Below, in pieces: positions 11,901-26,900 of a stretch of 64,000 nt of DNA. The notes below the pieces were generated by a model. It saw only the letters and a program-made list of their open reading frames with translations, ran no database searches and was not told where the DNA came from. The DNA is from Tridacna crocea. Lineage: Eukaryota; Mollusca; Bivalvia; Cardiida; Cardiidae. How positions within the stretch are numbered: position 1 is the first letter of the stretch; every line of letters starts with the position of its first letter. A program made the position numbers and the translations under genes. The DNA lies in contig OX031065.1 in NCBI GenBank assembly GCA_943736015.1, forward strand, positions 37,400,427-37,464,426, given 5' to 3'.

Positions 11901-14900
11901 TTGCAAAACTGCATAGAATTACGACGGACAGAGAATGTAATTTAGGACTTAATTGACTCCTATCAATCGAGGATACCACATGATGCTTGTCACGTGATCG
12001 TGTTCGACCCTCGCCTAACATTCATTTAGCTGGCAAGAAAATGGTGCTGAGATACACTTCACATGTCTGCTGTCGCAACAATCTGTCACAAAAACCCAAC
12101 AGTTATTTACTCGAGGATGGCGAAATTTTATATTGAGACTGCAGTGGAATGATTTTAAAGGCAGAAGAAATGTAAATCTGGGCCGGTATTTACCAACCAT
12201 TCTTGAGAATATTCTTAGTCTCATTCACCAAGGTTTTCTAAATTTGTAAGTAACACAACCTCTGATTGGCTAAACCGAAAGGTTTAGCCAATCAGATGTT
12301 GTGTTACTTACAAATGTAGAAAATTCTGGAGAACAAGACAAAGAACCTTCTCAAGAATGGTTGGTGAATACAGGCCCTGGTCTATATTCAAACCAGTACG
12401 ATGTTATCATATCTGATCTATAAATGTTGGCGTGTTGATATCAGAAAGACCACCCATTTATTCTAAACGTTTCAAATTGCACGTTTTTACTGAAACTAAC
12501 CACACAGTTTCTTTTTGCTTTCAGGGAATATAAACATTCGGTTGGCATTTACCAGTATCTTGTATGAAATTTTGATTTATGGAAAAATTAATAAAGCCCA
12601 CAAAACCACTTGAAATTAACCCATTACCACACAATCCCTACTTTTGACGCCCCTGAGAAAGAAGCCGTTAGAAAACATTGTGGGAAAAGGAGAAAATGCT
12701 GGTAACCAGCATTTTCTCCTTTTCCCACAATGTTTTCTAACCTTCACAAAACAAATTTCAAATTTTCAGACACTTTTATTTTGCCGTCTGCAAATGCTTT
12801 TGATTTGGACAAGCCTAAAATACTGTCGTTTGGTAATGAGTTAAATGGAAATGTCTAGCATATACTTAAGTTTGCAATTTATAAGATGTAGGGTTTTTTT
12901 TTTAGATGGAATTCTATGCGTATGGGATATTCAGTAAGTGCCTACCTGTAAGGGTGTTCCAGCTCTTCTGTTAAATAGTTCAAAGTATTCCTGTCAAAAT
13001 CATGAAACGGTTAGTTAAAGGTACAGAGTAAAATATGACGGGGAAAGAAATACAAACAAGAGAGCTCTGGGTCTATATTCACCAATCATTCTAACGTATA
13101 TAACTAGTCTTATTCTCCAAGATGTTCAAAGTTTGAAAGTAACACAACTTGTGATTGGCTAAACCATTTGGTTTAGCCAATCAGAAGTTGTGTTACTTTC
13201 AAAAACAGAAAATTTTACAGAATGAGACAAAGAAAAGTTTAAGAATGGTTGGTGAATACGGACCCAGGATGAGGTAAAGGAATTTTTTTTTTATATAAAA
13301 GAAAATGAATATTCATGTATGTTGGTAGTAGTATATAAGTACTTTCATTGGTGATGGATGCATTTTGCGATCTGTCATTTTTGCCAAAATTCATTAACAG
13401 CCTGTCTGTATCAGCCTTTTGTTCCGAAATACAGATGGATAAACGCGTAAATGATGGATTTGTTAGCAGGGACGATAACAAAGAATTAATTTTTATCCAT
13501 ATGAAAATACTTTCGAAAAAAAAAAAACAGTTTTAATTAACATGTTGGACCGCTGTTTTCATTGCTTGGATGGTGTTCATTCAAACATTTAAGTATTCTT
13601 TGACTAACTTTTAACAAGACAACGACCTCGAGGAAGAAAGCTTTTGAAAACAAAAATAAGCGAAAATGCTTTTAGCAAGCATTTGTGTCCCTTTTCCACA
13701 ATGTTTTTATCCTTTCTATACCAAATCTAATCACTTGAGCCACGTTTGCAGATGTTAACTCTGGACAAAACTTTTATATCTAGTTAACACTGGCCTGTTT
13801 ACACTGTTATTATGTATTTTATTTAATCACTGGAATAACATCTTCGCAAGCCAAGGCTGACGATTCACTACGCTACTCTACCCTTGGCGGATCGAGCTTG
13901 ATTTTTACATTCACCCGATACGCTTTTTCATTGGATGCAGCCAGCTCTAGCTGCAACGAATGAAATCGCTCGTAGCATTTCATTTTTGATAAAAATAGAA
14001 TAAGGTCGCTACCTTTCGAAGAGAAGGTAAACACGGAAACCCACGTGGATGTCTGCTTATCGCTTCATGTGTATTCGTAAGCGGTTTGTAAAACGATATT
14101 TCATTTGCTTCTAGAAATATGATGTAAAGGGGGTTAATAACCAACATCCAATAGAGGGCGCATCGCAGAAATCTCGAAATCGGGCTCAATCAGCCAAGGT
14201 AAGATCCACGTAGTGATCGTAAACTCGGCTCGCGAAGATGTTGGAATAACAGGGCTGACAATGAGTCATCTATTAGACATGTTTGTAAAACTAGAGATTT
14301 AGTCTCTGTCATCAGCTTTTTTTTCCCCTCCACTATTCTTAACCCTTTACTCCATAGATACTCATTTCTACGCATTGCTTGTAGGAGTCTTTCGAAAACA
14401 TTGTGAAAAAAGGTGAAATTGCTCGTGACGAGCAATTTCACCTTTTGTCACAATGCTTTCTATACTATGAAAAGGTGTCATATGCACATATATAAGAAAC
14501 AGTTTCATATTTGCTGTTATTTAGGGTCAATATTAAAGATACCATAGAAATGCCTCATGGGGTAAAGGGTTAATAGGAATCTTATTCCTATTCACAAAAA
14601 TTGTCCGAATTCCAGTGTCCGGTTGGCTAGATTAAGAAAATAACCCGAAACGTGGATGAAAACGGGCATTTCGTGACTTTCTTATGTTTGCATGGGTTTC
14701 ACCAACAGTCGCTCGAGGATTTGGAGCCCTTCTGGTAAAAAAACATGTTTATAATTTTGAGATCGTTGAATCATTTCCTGGGTTTGTCGAAAACCCCTCC
14801 TAGGGCTGATCAAAGTCATTTCTAAATCATTCACCTCTCCCTCATCGCAGAATACTGTTCTATATAATAGCAATATAAGTCCGTATTAAACCGTCTTCGC

Positions 14901-17900
14901 AAGCCAAGGGAGACGATCCACTACGCTACTCTACCCTTGGCGGATCGAACTTGATTTCGACATTCCCCCCGATACGCATTTTCATTGGTTGCAGCTAGCT
15001 CTAACTGCACCGTATCAAATCGGTCGTTGCATTTCATCTTTGATAAAAATAGAACAAGGCCTCAACCTTTCTGATAAAAATAGAAGGTAAACATGTGAAG
15101 TGTGCAGGATCTGTAATGATTTATTACCGAAAAAGACGTAGACGAACGATATTTACAAAAAGTTTCAGTGTGACCAATAAATTATCAGAGGTTTTAGGCT
15201 ATATCCCAGCACCTGATCAGGGAATGTCGAAGTACGTATGTGGTTGTTGCTTCATGTTGAATTATTGTATTCGTAAGCGGTTTGTAAAACGATACTTCAT
15301 TGGCTATAAGAAATATGATGTAAAGGGGGATAATAACCACCGTCCAATAGGGGGCGTATCGCGGGAATATCGAAATAGGGCTCGATCCGCCAAGGTAAGA
15401 TCCACATAATGATCGTAACCTTGGCTCGCGAAGATGGTATTAATCCAACACTCTGATATTTTGTTATATTCATTAGTCCAAAAATATCCAGAATCTAACA
15501 TTCAAAAACTAGCTATCTGATTCGCCGAGGAGATAAATCATCTTGGCCAATCAGTGACTTGTGTTATTTTTCTTTAATCTAAAATTAGACTCGAACCAAA
15601 AAATGCGTTGCGAATACTGCCGAGAAATATAAGTCGGACAAAAATGCAGCATTGGTGTAAAACTTTATAGATCTACCACAAAATTCCGACTTTTAACGAC
15701 CCCTGAGAAAACACTGTGGAAAAAGAAGAAAATGCTGGTAACCAGCATTTTCTTCTTTTCCCACAATGTTTTCCAATGTTTCCCAGCCAAATCTCATAAT
15801 ATTCAGTGACATTTAAATTGTCGTCTGCCAATGCTTTCAATTTGAAACAGTCTGAAACGTTATCGTGTTTTAACCCATTACCACACGATCCTTTCTTTTG
15901 ACGACCCTGAGAAAGAAGCCTTTAGAAGACATTGTGAGAAAAGGAGAAAATGCTGGTTACCAGCATTTCCTCTTTTTCCCGCAATGTTTTCGACCCTTCA
16001 CAAAGAAAATTTCAAATTTTCAGTCTCTTTAATTTTGTCGTCTGCAAATGCTTTCGATTTGGACAAGTCAAAAAAATTGTCGTTTGGTAATGAGTTAAAG
16101 AGTAAGAACGGTGTTGAGCACTGAACAAAAAAAAAAAAACCCTTACCAGCCATCATACGCCCACATGGCGTCATAAAACGACAGGGCGATGTCAGATGGG
16201 TTGCTCAGGGTACCATGAAAACCTTCTTGCATCCCACTCAGATGACCTACAAAACATTGGTCAATGTGTAATGGAGGAATCTTTTCGGGGGGATCCTTGA
16301 ATGGTTTGCCTGAATTCTGTTCCCCGACCTAAACAGTCAAACAATATTGCAATTTCATATTTTTTTTTTTCGGGGGAGGGGGGGGGGGGCAGGGGCGGAG
16401 ACGGGAATATTTCTCCTCATCGGACAGTGTATATCCAAGATTACACTGCATTTTTTGTGCAGTCTGATCTTGGATATAAACTGTCAGAAAAGAGACCTTG
16501 AGTCGCGCTTTGTTGGCTACGGGTTAACCCATTACCAAACGACAATATTTTAGACTGGTCCAAATTGAAAGCATTTGCAGACGACAAAATAAAAGTGAGT
16601 GAAAATTTGAAATTTGTTTTGTGAAGGGTAGAAAACATTGTGGGAAAAGGAGAAAATGCTGATTACCGGCATTTTCTCCTTTTCCCACAATGTTTTCTCA
16701 AGGCTTCTTTCTCAGGGGTGTCAAAAGTAGGGATTGTGTGGTAATGGGTTAAATTGCTAAATGTGTATATGTAACTTTCCCAATAATACTAGATCTATTT
16801 TTATGCCTACTTATATATTCAGTATAAAGGTCAGGATAAGGTTAAATTGCTTACCGTGTATATGTAACTTTCCCAATGATAGTTGGAGTTCTATTTTTAT
16901 GCCTACTTATATATTCAGAATAAAGGCCAGGATCAGGTTAACCCATTACCAAACGACAATATTTTAGACTGGTCCAAATTGAAAGCATTTGCAGACGACA
17001 AAATAAAAGTGAGTGAAAATTTGAAATTTGTTTTGTGAAGGGTAGAAAACATTGTGGGAAAAGGAGAAAATGCTGGTTACCGGCATTTTCTCCTTTTCCC
17101 ACAATGTTTTCTAAAGGCTTCTTTCTCAGGGGTGTCAAAAGTAGGGATTGTGTGGTAATGGGTTAAATTGCTAAATGTGTATATGTAACTTTCCCAATAA
17201 TACTAGGAGATCTATTTTTAGGCCTACTTATATATTCAGTATAAAGGTCAGGATAAGGTTAAATTGCTTACCGTGTGTATCTAACTTTCCCAATGATAGT
17301 TGGAGTTCTATTTTTATGCCTACTTACATATTCAGAATAAAGGCCAGGATCAGGTTAAATGAAGTAGACAATACGGTAGGTTAGAATTTACAGATTAGGA
17401 CAACCATATGACCAATACAATGAGAACAATAGGAAGTTAGTACTTTGACAAGGAATCTTGCTTTCCACCCAAATGGATTAAAAATCAGAATTAGCACATA
17501 ACTGAAACTCTTTACAAAAAAAAAAAATTGAAATGATTCGTGGATGACACAAAGAGACATGGCTTATGTGATGGGATGAATTTTTAAAGGGGTTGAAAAC
17601 ACGAAGGGAATAGGAGAAACTGCTTGTTGGCCAGAATTTTCTCTTTTTCTAACAATGCTTTCACATGCTTTCTCTCTCTGAGAGTTGTGTAAAGAGTTGT
17701 TTGGAAAAAATGCTCATTTTGCTATATGAACCCACCAACGAATCAACTAGGTGATTATTATCACTGAATTTGACCACTTATAAAATAGATCTAAAACTTA
17801 AGCAAAAAGTAATTATCGAGCAGGCTATCGACCCAAGGAGACCAAGATATGCAGATGAAATATGCAGACCTCGCTTGATCTGTAGTCCCCCTACGGATAT

Positions 17901-20900
17901 AACAGTTTGTGAGGTGCAGGGTCATTGCGTTCGACCAGTGGCGTTTAAGGGTTTATTTTCTTTGCAAAACTATACGAAAATGCGCCATCCGCTTCCGACT
18001 GAATACATCACTGTGATTTTACCTTATAAAAGACTTTTGAATACCTCCAAGTAAAAAGTTCAATAGGCGCGTTAAATGCTCATTCAACTAACTTGTTCTT
18101 GATTCGATCAATGAAAACTTTATCCTACAACGACAACTTTCGTTGTACTTTGCCACATAGGCTAACCATCCATCTTTTCATTGTAATATTGAGATGTAGT
18201 CAAAGTGAAAGTTTTTATTTCAAAGAAGTTTGAAATAAAATCATGTTAGATGATAACAAAAATATATCATCTAACCCACGAAATTTATTACCTTGACAAA
18301 CAAAATATCTAATTTTATTATCAATATAAATGTAAAGTCAAGTTATCATATGCTAGAGACTTTGGGACTATCTGTATCTTTGATGTGCGTATACGCCAGT
18401 CTGTCAAAGCTGTAAGTTGGTCTCACGAAACCTTCCAAAATGTATGCAGCTTCCACAGTGTCATTATCAACTCCATTAATTATTATAGAGATATCTGATA
18501 AAAAGAATCTTACATTCCTGGGCTTTTACATAGATCTTTTAACAGATTGGTTAAAGAAAACGTCATAAGCTCGCAAAGGCTTACTTATAACATCTTCCTA
18601 GATTCGTTCAATAAAATAATATTTCCAAAACAAACCGTTAAACCAAATCTTTGTGGTCGTTTCTACTGGCGGTCGAGGAACAAACAAAAAGAAGACTGTT
18701 CGGTACAAATTTCACGTAATGGGAATCGGAAGCAAAATTGCTAATGCAAGCTGAACAATGATAGTTATTGTTCCCACTTGATAATTCACAATTGTTATTG
18801 ATACCAGTATTGTATAGCAGAAATAACCATCTTCAATAATCATTGACACGTTTATATATATTTATTCATTTATCTATTTATTTATTTATTTATTTATTCA
18901 TCTTTGGTCGTTATTTCCATTTTTACTGGAGACTTAAGCGTATAAAGTACAATGCAAAGCAACATCTGCACAAAATACCATAACGATAGTGGGTAAAAAA
19001 TGCATGAAAATCTGTTTGTCTGTCAATTTATTTTCACTCTATTTTACTAAATGTGATATAGCTACTACTTGTGTATCTAATTCATATGAAAGCTCATCTT
19101 AGCGCCTTATATAGTTACTGCATTATCATACCACATGTATATTTAAAAAGATTTACGATACAACCTTACGGCAAGAGAGAAAAAAAATAAAAATTTGAAA
19201 TTACCAATACATATGCTGCAAGTATAGAGATACTCGAGGATTTGTCCTGGTTTAAGGTAAGACCTGTGTAATGCACTTCCGGTGAAAATTCTAATTGGTT
19301 GATAAATAAGGATAAAGAAGGATTTATGCAGAAATATAATTTTTGCACATTTATAATGGATCAGAAATTCCGTTTATGTCTATCCTGAAATTATCTTTTG
19401 ATACTTTTGTTAGTTTTCTGAAAAGGGAGGTAATTATTATCGCTTTTTGAATTGAGAACATAGTGGTTTTAGATTTATGAATGATAATTCAAAGGAGGAA
19501 AAAATGGAAAAAATGAATTGGTGAAAGTAGTTCAATAATACTCATTTTTAAGTATAGCTGATTTTGCAGGATGATATTTTAGTGGAAATAGCTGTTTTCC
19601 ATTACACAGGTCTTACCTTAAAACCGGAAACGGCAAAAGTGATTTCTTCTCAGGCTGCCAAAAAATAGAAAGCATTTCTATCCATCGGAAGCTGTGCAAC
19701 CTGGCAGCTCCCAGGGGAAACGTTCGGTGTGAAGATATAATAATGATAATAGTTTAAAATTGAATTTTTTGATTAACTAAATTAACCCATTACCACACAA
19801 TCCCTACTTTTGACGCCCCTGAGAAAAAAGCCTTTAGAAAACATTGTGGGAAAAGGAGAAAATGCTGGTTACCAGCATTTTCTCCTTTTCCCACAATGTT
19901 TTCTACCCTTTACAAAACAAATTTCAAATTTTCAGTCACTTTTATTTTGTCGTCTGCAAATGCTCTCAATTTGGACCAGTCTAAAATATTGTCGTTTGGT
20001 AATAAGTTAAGATCAAACGGGTTCAAGACTGGCTGAAAATTAGCGTAGCTGTATCTTTAACTGAGTGATATACAATCGAAAATCTATGGTTGTAAAAAGT
20101 AAAGTTCACACGTCGATTAAACGTGCCAAATCTGCAGAGAGTGTTATCATCAGCAAGATTCCACTTATGTTTCTTTTATAAAGGCTTGTGGTGGTCGTCG
20201 TCTATAACAACTTTAAAAAATACCTTCGAAACAAGTCGTCGTTTAATCTATATTGTCCGTCGTTATTCCTATCAAGGAAATCAGTTTTTGAAAAAGCAAG
20301 GCTAAATGCCATTTTGTAGCATTGTTATAAGGTCTGATCTGCCAAGATCTAGAAAAGCAAAGGAAAGCATCTCCAAGGCTCGTTTCCTGTGTAAATATCC
20401 AGCCCAAAAGGTTAAAAGCAGTTTCTCTGTGACCAAGATTGGAACCTTTGAGAATGACATCAAGCAACTTATCAATGGCACGTTGTTTGTTGACTTGATC
20501 TCCTCTTTTCGAAGCCAAATCGTACTGTAAGAAATATAGATACACCTGTGAATCAACAGCTATCCAGTTAAACCAAAAGTCTGATCTTTGCTGCTGATCA
20601 CAGTGCGTGAAAACAGATCTGTACATTTCATACTGTAGAGCAGGATGCGCAAGGCTAGCCTGGAAAGGTAGAAACACCACACATCCCGTTGTAAATCTCT
20701 TTGCGAATGATATATAAGATATTTCTGCTGTGTTTGGCATTTGCTTTTGGTCATCCTTGTAAAACATAGTTGTTTCGTCACAACAGCCACACACAGATTC
20801 GGTATATGGTTTAATATGCGTCTCACATGCCTTTAGGATGGCTTCACATGAATCAATTTTACCAAAACGAAGATAGAAAGTTGCTGCTAACAGCCGAGGT

Positions 20901-23900
20901 AAAACAGAATCATACTCTAAACATTTAAGAATATGTCTTCTGAATACGCTTTTCGCTCTGTTACAACTGTTGGCAGAGCCGTCCAAAATGATGGCGGCGA
21001 CAGTCTGGGCTATCTGCAAGTGTAGATGGGGGATGAAGAGCTCTAGTGCCCGTTTTACATCTGTTTCTGTGTAAACAGTGACTGGTTTGGGATTCTCCAA
21101 TTTGTTTATCAACAACAATAGTCTGACCAAACACTCTTGAGAAGTTCCGGATGCGCATGTATCTTTGAGGTACCAATGTTTTATAGACGCGATATCTCTA
21201 ACTATGAACCAGTGTCGACAGAATGTCTGGAACACCATTGTTTCGTCTGTCATTTCAATAATGTCCAAAGGTGGCTCTTCATTCTGTAGCAGTAAACCGA
21301 CACTTCCGGATGTCAAATCAAATAGAAATTCTGGGCCCTTCATTATCATCTTTTCAATCAGCTCAACAACTTGCCTGCACGTCTGATCTGCCAAACCGTC
21401 CAACATATTTTTCTCTGGAAGAAAGTAATTCGGGCAGTATCCTTTCCTCAGCCAGTCTAAAAGGCGATTCAGACAATCAATGGTACAATGAATTAGATTT
21501 GCTGGTATCCAGATTGCATGGTTTGTGTTTTCCATCGTGTAGAATAGGCAGGTCTTACAATGGTATGACGAGATCGATTTTGTATTGGTCCCGATGGCTT
21601 TGTCTATTACAGGTTTAATAATGTCGTTCTTTATCGTCTTCAGAAGTATGTAACATTTATGCTGTGTCGGGTTAAGACTTAGCATAAGGTTTCTTTCTTG
21701 AAGTGAGAAAGAAATACTCCATTCTGTGTGTATGTGCTTACTGTCTGGGTGACCTTTACCAACAAAAAAACACCCTAAAGAGCTAAGCTTTTCTACCGTT
21801 TCTTTTGTAGGCCAGCTATATGGACGTTCCCTGTGACTCCATTCGTCAGCCAATTTTGGAATTACCTCACATCGCTGTGCAAAAACATAATCAATTGGAT
21901 CAGATATTCCAGGTGATGTGTCTGCTGGACCACTTCTTTCTTTAATAGTAGGCAGAATACCTACTGCAGAATAATGTCTCAGACATACGTTGCCATATTG
22001 GTCAGTTGTGAGATTCTGTCTGTGAATTTTAACATCTGCTAACTCATTTTGGATGTTTTGTGGTTCACCGTCGACCGCAAGCTGTAACTTTACATATCCT
22101 GGCTTGGTACTCTCATCAAGTACTATCAGAAGGCATAAGTTATGCAGTTTTGCATCATCTCTGTTCTCTACAACCTTGAAGTAATCATCACACATCAAGA
22201 AATCTCTGTCTGAGTCGAGGCCAGGTATCGTGGTACCCTCACTGTAACTACCAAAGATATACCACGACGATGGGCGTGAAAGTATTTGTGCCCGTGTAGT
22301 GTCTGCTATTTCCCGAATTTTAGCATATTTCCAACATTGTGCTCTCACTTCTTCGGAAGCTCCAAGAGACTCTAGGATTTGAGAAAGACGGACAGACAGT
22401 CCTTGCATGTTCTCATTCATAGTTCTATTGAAGTGTCATATGGCTGAAAAAATATATATAATAAAGATTATAATTATATTGAATTTCTGTATCAACTGAC
22501 AAATTATTAAATGAAATATGATAAAAAGGAATTTTTGGTGGTTTTCCTGGTACATTAATTATTACTCCAAATTGTCATTAGCGGCCATAAAAACAAAACA
22601 GGTGTTACAATGCATTCAAATCTAAATCATACAATTTAAAAAGATGTAAAATAATATGCAGACGACAATCTGTTATTGTGGGGTCGGTCAAAGCACCAGT
22701 TGATGGCACGAAAATGAATATTAAAATCTGGCAAAAAGTACACAAAAGATAGAGGAACCTAACAGGTTTTACTCTAACTTTGACTCGGGTAAAATATTTT
22801 TGTCATCGGTCAATATTCTACATGGGAAAGGACATTTAACCTCCAGATCCAACCGTTTAAAACGTTGGCTTTTATGGATCCATAGTTATGCGATAACTTG
22901 CTTGATATTATTATCTGCATCATTTAACCTGATCCAGGTCAAAATCATTTACATTATTAGTTGTACGGTCAGGTGGCAGGGGACTTGGAAACTTGTTCAC
23001 AGCTGTGGTTAATCATGTCGCCCCGAGCCGAAGGCTATGAACTATGTCCAGAGCATAGTTCATATCAGAGCTCCAGATAAGAGGGAGTGATGGTACTCTA
23101 AATCCACTATTTCGTTTCCAAACCCTATGTTGTGGGTACACATTAGAATCGTCTCGATGAGACGATTCTAATGAGTACTCATAACATAGGGTTTAGTGTA
23201 GAATAATCAATATTTTCGATTTTGAAATCGAAATCATTCCCTCAATCTGGAGCTTTGTCATATGCTTTTGTATCATATCTTTTGACACACGTTCGTCTTA
23301 GGTGAGCATAGCAGTAGTTTGTTATGTAATATTAGGGGGTGTTTTTGACAAAATTTCAGTCATTTTGCTGCTATTATTTTTTCGGCATTACTTGGATCTG
23401 GGAAATGTAGGCCTACTTGTACCATATTTCTTCTCTTTCGATCTGTCCCGGCTGAGATCGAATACAGGACAGCAGGATCATAGATCCGACATGTTAATCA
23501 CTAACCGCCCCCTAAACCCGAAAAAAGGCAAAATCATTGTAAAAAATAAAAGATTGACCTTAGTTTCGAATTGGCATAGCACATCATGATCATTCTATGT
23601 ATTTTTCGATATTATTTAAGGAATAAAGAGAATTTTATATTTTTCATGGAGGTATGAAAAAAAAAAAAACCTAATCACACTGCATCTTCATTCTTTATAA
23701 TTTAATATTACAGAGACATCTTCCCCCCCCCCCCCCATTCATTTTCTTTAGTTTTGAATCTAATGTTTGAGTTTTTAAGTTCCTTCCACTCATATATGGC
23801 GCAAGAATATAACAAGGAAGCAATTTTCAGATCCCAAATACTGAAAATTAACCAACAGAATGAAAGTAAAGGAACAAAGCAGTGTGTAGGACCCGCAAAA

Positions 23901-26900
23901 GTAACCTTCAGCAAAAGTAGTTCCGGCACATGGTGATTTTTTTTTATGGAGCTATGAAAAGAAAATTCAGCCAATCAGAGTTTATCAATGTTCATGAAAA
24001 CATCTGATATTAAACTATTTGTACATTTATCAAAGTGTAAGCATGCAGTTTGAATGACAAAGTCCTAGCGAGTACGGACTTTAACATAATAAGGCCTGCA
24101 ACACGCGAAAAGGGGCATTCGTACATTTGCCGTCCGCACAGGTTAGTCCAAAAACGACACTTTCCGTTTTATATAATTTTCTATTTGCGCAAGTCTAATG
24201 AAAAAAAGAACCTATGTAGTCGTAAAGTGCCGTCTCGGATCAACCGGCGCCGACAACACGATACTTTACGCAAATGTCCGAATGCCCCATTTTCGCGTAT
24301 TGCGAGCCATATCGATTTACCTGAAAGGCACAGATCACAACTTGTATAACAGCAAAATATTGTTTAAACCCGATTGATATGCACACAATATACACCTGGA
24401 TACATGTTGCTGTATTGATTTAATGTGCACAATAACGATTGCTTATACTGATTTTGTGCTTGAATGTTTAAAGAATTCAGATTTTAGGAAGCTCTGTGAA
24501 AAAGAAACTTGATGCATCTGCATTAACCCATTACCAAACGACAAAAATTTACGTCTGTCCAAATCGAAAGCATTTGCAGACGACATGATAAAAGTGACTG
24601 AAAATTTGAAATTTGTTTTGTCAAGGGTAGAAAACATTGTGGAAAAAAGGAGAAAATCGTAAATACAAGTAATAATGTTTGGTAAAGGCCTAAAACATAT
24701 TCATAATGCATTATTCAAAATAGGTTGCCTCCTGAATATGCATCGATTTGTCTTAACCCTTTCCCAAACAAGCCCTGGATTTTACGTGTCTGCAGTACTA
24801 GTCTTTTGAAAACACTGTGGGAAAAGGAGAAATTGCTCGTAACGAGCAATTTCTCCTTTTCCCACAGTGTTTTCTACCCTTTAGTAGAACTTTCTACCAT
24901 TTTCATCAAATTCAAAATTGTTGTCTGCAAACCCTTTCAGTTTGAAAGAGTTTAAAATTTGTCGTTTGGGAAATGGATAATGAAAAAGGTATTTCGTGAG
25001 GCAGAATGGTCCTTTGACATGTATCCAGGCCAGTCTGCACAGATTGCGTTGTCCGACATTGGCCAATACTTTTTTGCAATATTCTAAGATCATGGCGGAT
25101 ATATTTATACTGTTATTAGACTTTTTTTTTTTTATTTTGCACCTATTCAAGTTGACAGAATTTCAGCACACAATGAAAAGTGGATTCAGTAATTATAGCA
25201 TTAATGCATTCCTACAGCTTCCATGTAAAAAAAAAAACTCAGCAGTTTGCTTACATATATATACTAGGACGAAAAAGAAACGCAGGGTACCACGAGATAT
25301 TGAACAAGCTTTAACGCATTACCACACAATCCCTACTTTTGACGACCCAGAGAAAGTAGGCTTTGGAAAACAGTGTGGGAAAAGGAGAAAATGCTGGTTA
25401 CCAGCATTTTCTCCTTTTCGCACAATGTTTTCTACCCTTCACAAAACAAGCTTCCAATTTATGGTCACTTTTATTTCGTCGTCTGCAAATGCTTTTGATT
25501 TGGACAAACCTAAAATGTTCTCGTTTGGTAAGAGTTGAGTCTCCGTGTGCAGTCAGTCACTCCTTTTTTCACTGAGGAGTGGGTACTGTCAATAAGAAGC
25601 CATTTTCTCATTTCCTTCTGGCCACATTGACATGGAATTTCGTCAAAATATTCAAAACTGACCAGTGGTAAACATAAAATCATAATTTAGAATTCTCAAT
25701 CAAGTTATACTCCTCTAAACTACACTGAAAGGTTACCCTGCGTTTCTTTTTCGTTCTAGTATATACAGCAGTCTCTGTTCACTTCTACAATACAGAGAAC
25801 AAATACTTATGGGTATATATATATTTTTTGTCCTCCAGATGTGGTGCAAATATATTTTTAAGAAATCAGGTTACTTCTGGGGTTATATATTAACAAAAAT
25901 ATAGGTATTTACATGAAAATAAACGTAAATCTACCGGTTAAGGTATCTTTACTTTCGTTATTAAATGTGTTTTTGTGAAGAGACTCATGCCAAATTTGAA
26001 AGAAAACCTACTGTATGCCTACAACTTTACATGCAAACAAATATACAAGTTGTAACAACAGAAACTCTATGTATACCCCTGTTAAAAGCCTTTGATTATT
26101 CAAGAGCACATAAATAACACATACCAAAACTGATCGCAGAATTTCTCCCAGTGTCCTAACCATGGCATTTCGTCACTCTGTAGGCCAAATCACGCGTTAT
26201 GAGCGTTGATTGTACAACGGGAAACTTCACGGAATTTGTTTATCGTAGAGCCAAAAATAGAATATTGGAACTATAATATTCTCACGCGTCATATGGGTAT
26301 CATATTACGATCTCTTTTCTTTCATAAAATATTGATTGTGGGTATTTTAAGTATTGTTCAATAGTCTAGACATTTAAATATGCACACTAATTTAAAGTAT
26401 ATCTATACTTATTTATAACTGAACAATTCTGACAATTGTCGAAAACATTTTCGACTCTTATATTTAAGATTTGCCTGGAAAATCAATAATTAATTCAAGC
26501 TTTTACTTTGACATTTGAGAAAGTAAAAATAGGTAAGCAGAGTTTTCTTCAATTCCATCACGTTGTCTAATTCTTCCATTGACTAACAGTAACGTGTCGC
26601 TTGTAAATATACTTTCCATATCAGTGACTCCAAAATTTTGTCGTCTGCTACAGCGTTAACTCATTACCAAACGACAAAATTTTAGGTTTGTCCAAATCGA
26701 TAGCACTTGCAGATGACAGAATAAAAGTGAACAAATTGATAGCATTTGCAGATGACAGAATAAAAGTGACTGAAAATTTGAAATTTGTTTTGTGAAGGGT
26801 AGAAAACATTGTGGGAAAAGGAGAAAATGCTGGTTACCGGCATTTTCTCCTTTTCCCACTATGTTTTCAAAAGGCTTCTTTCTCAGTCTTCAAAAGTAGG

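Larger units (their letters stand above)
16524..17352. repeat. 414-bp tandem duplication containing MITE-1 plus two ~95-bp units
   Basis: 16524-16937 repeats as 16938-17352 with few differences. Each half holds one MITE-1 copy and two units beginning TTAAATTGCTAAATGTGTAT and TTAAATTGCTTACCGTGTAT. High identity suggests a recent event. Confidence 0.92.

Noticed and set aside
20306-21618. Plus-strand open frames opposite the Mab-21 gene
   Set aside because: Antisense shadows of a well-supported minus-strand gene.
24996-25538. 180-codon open frame on the plus strand
   Set aside because: Its second half is a MITE-1 copy and the first half is AT-rich intron; no conserved motif.
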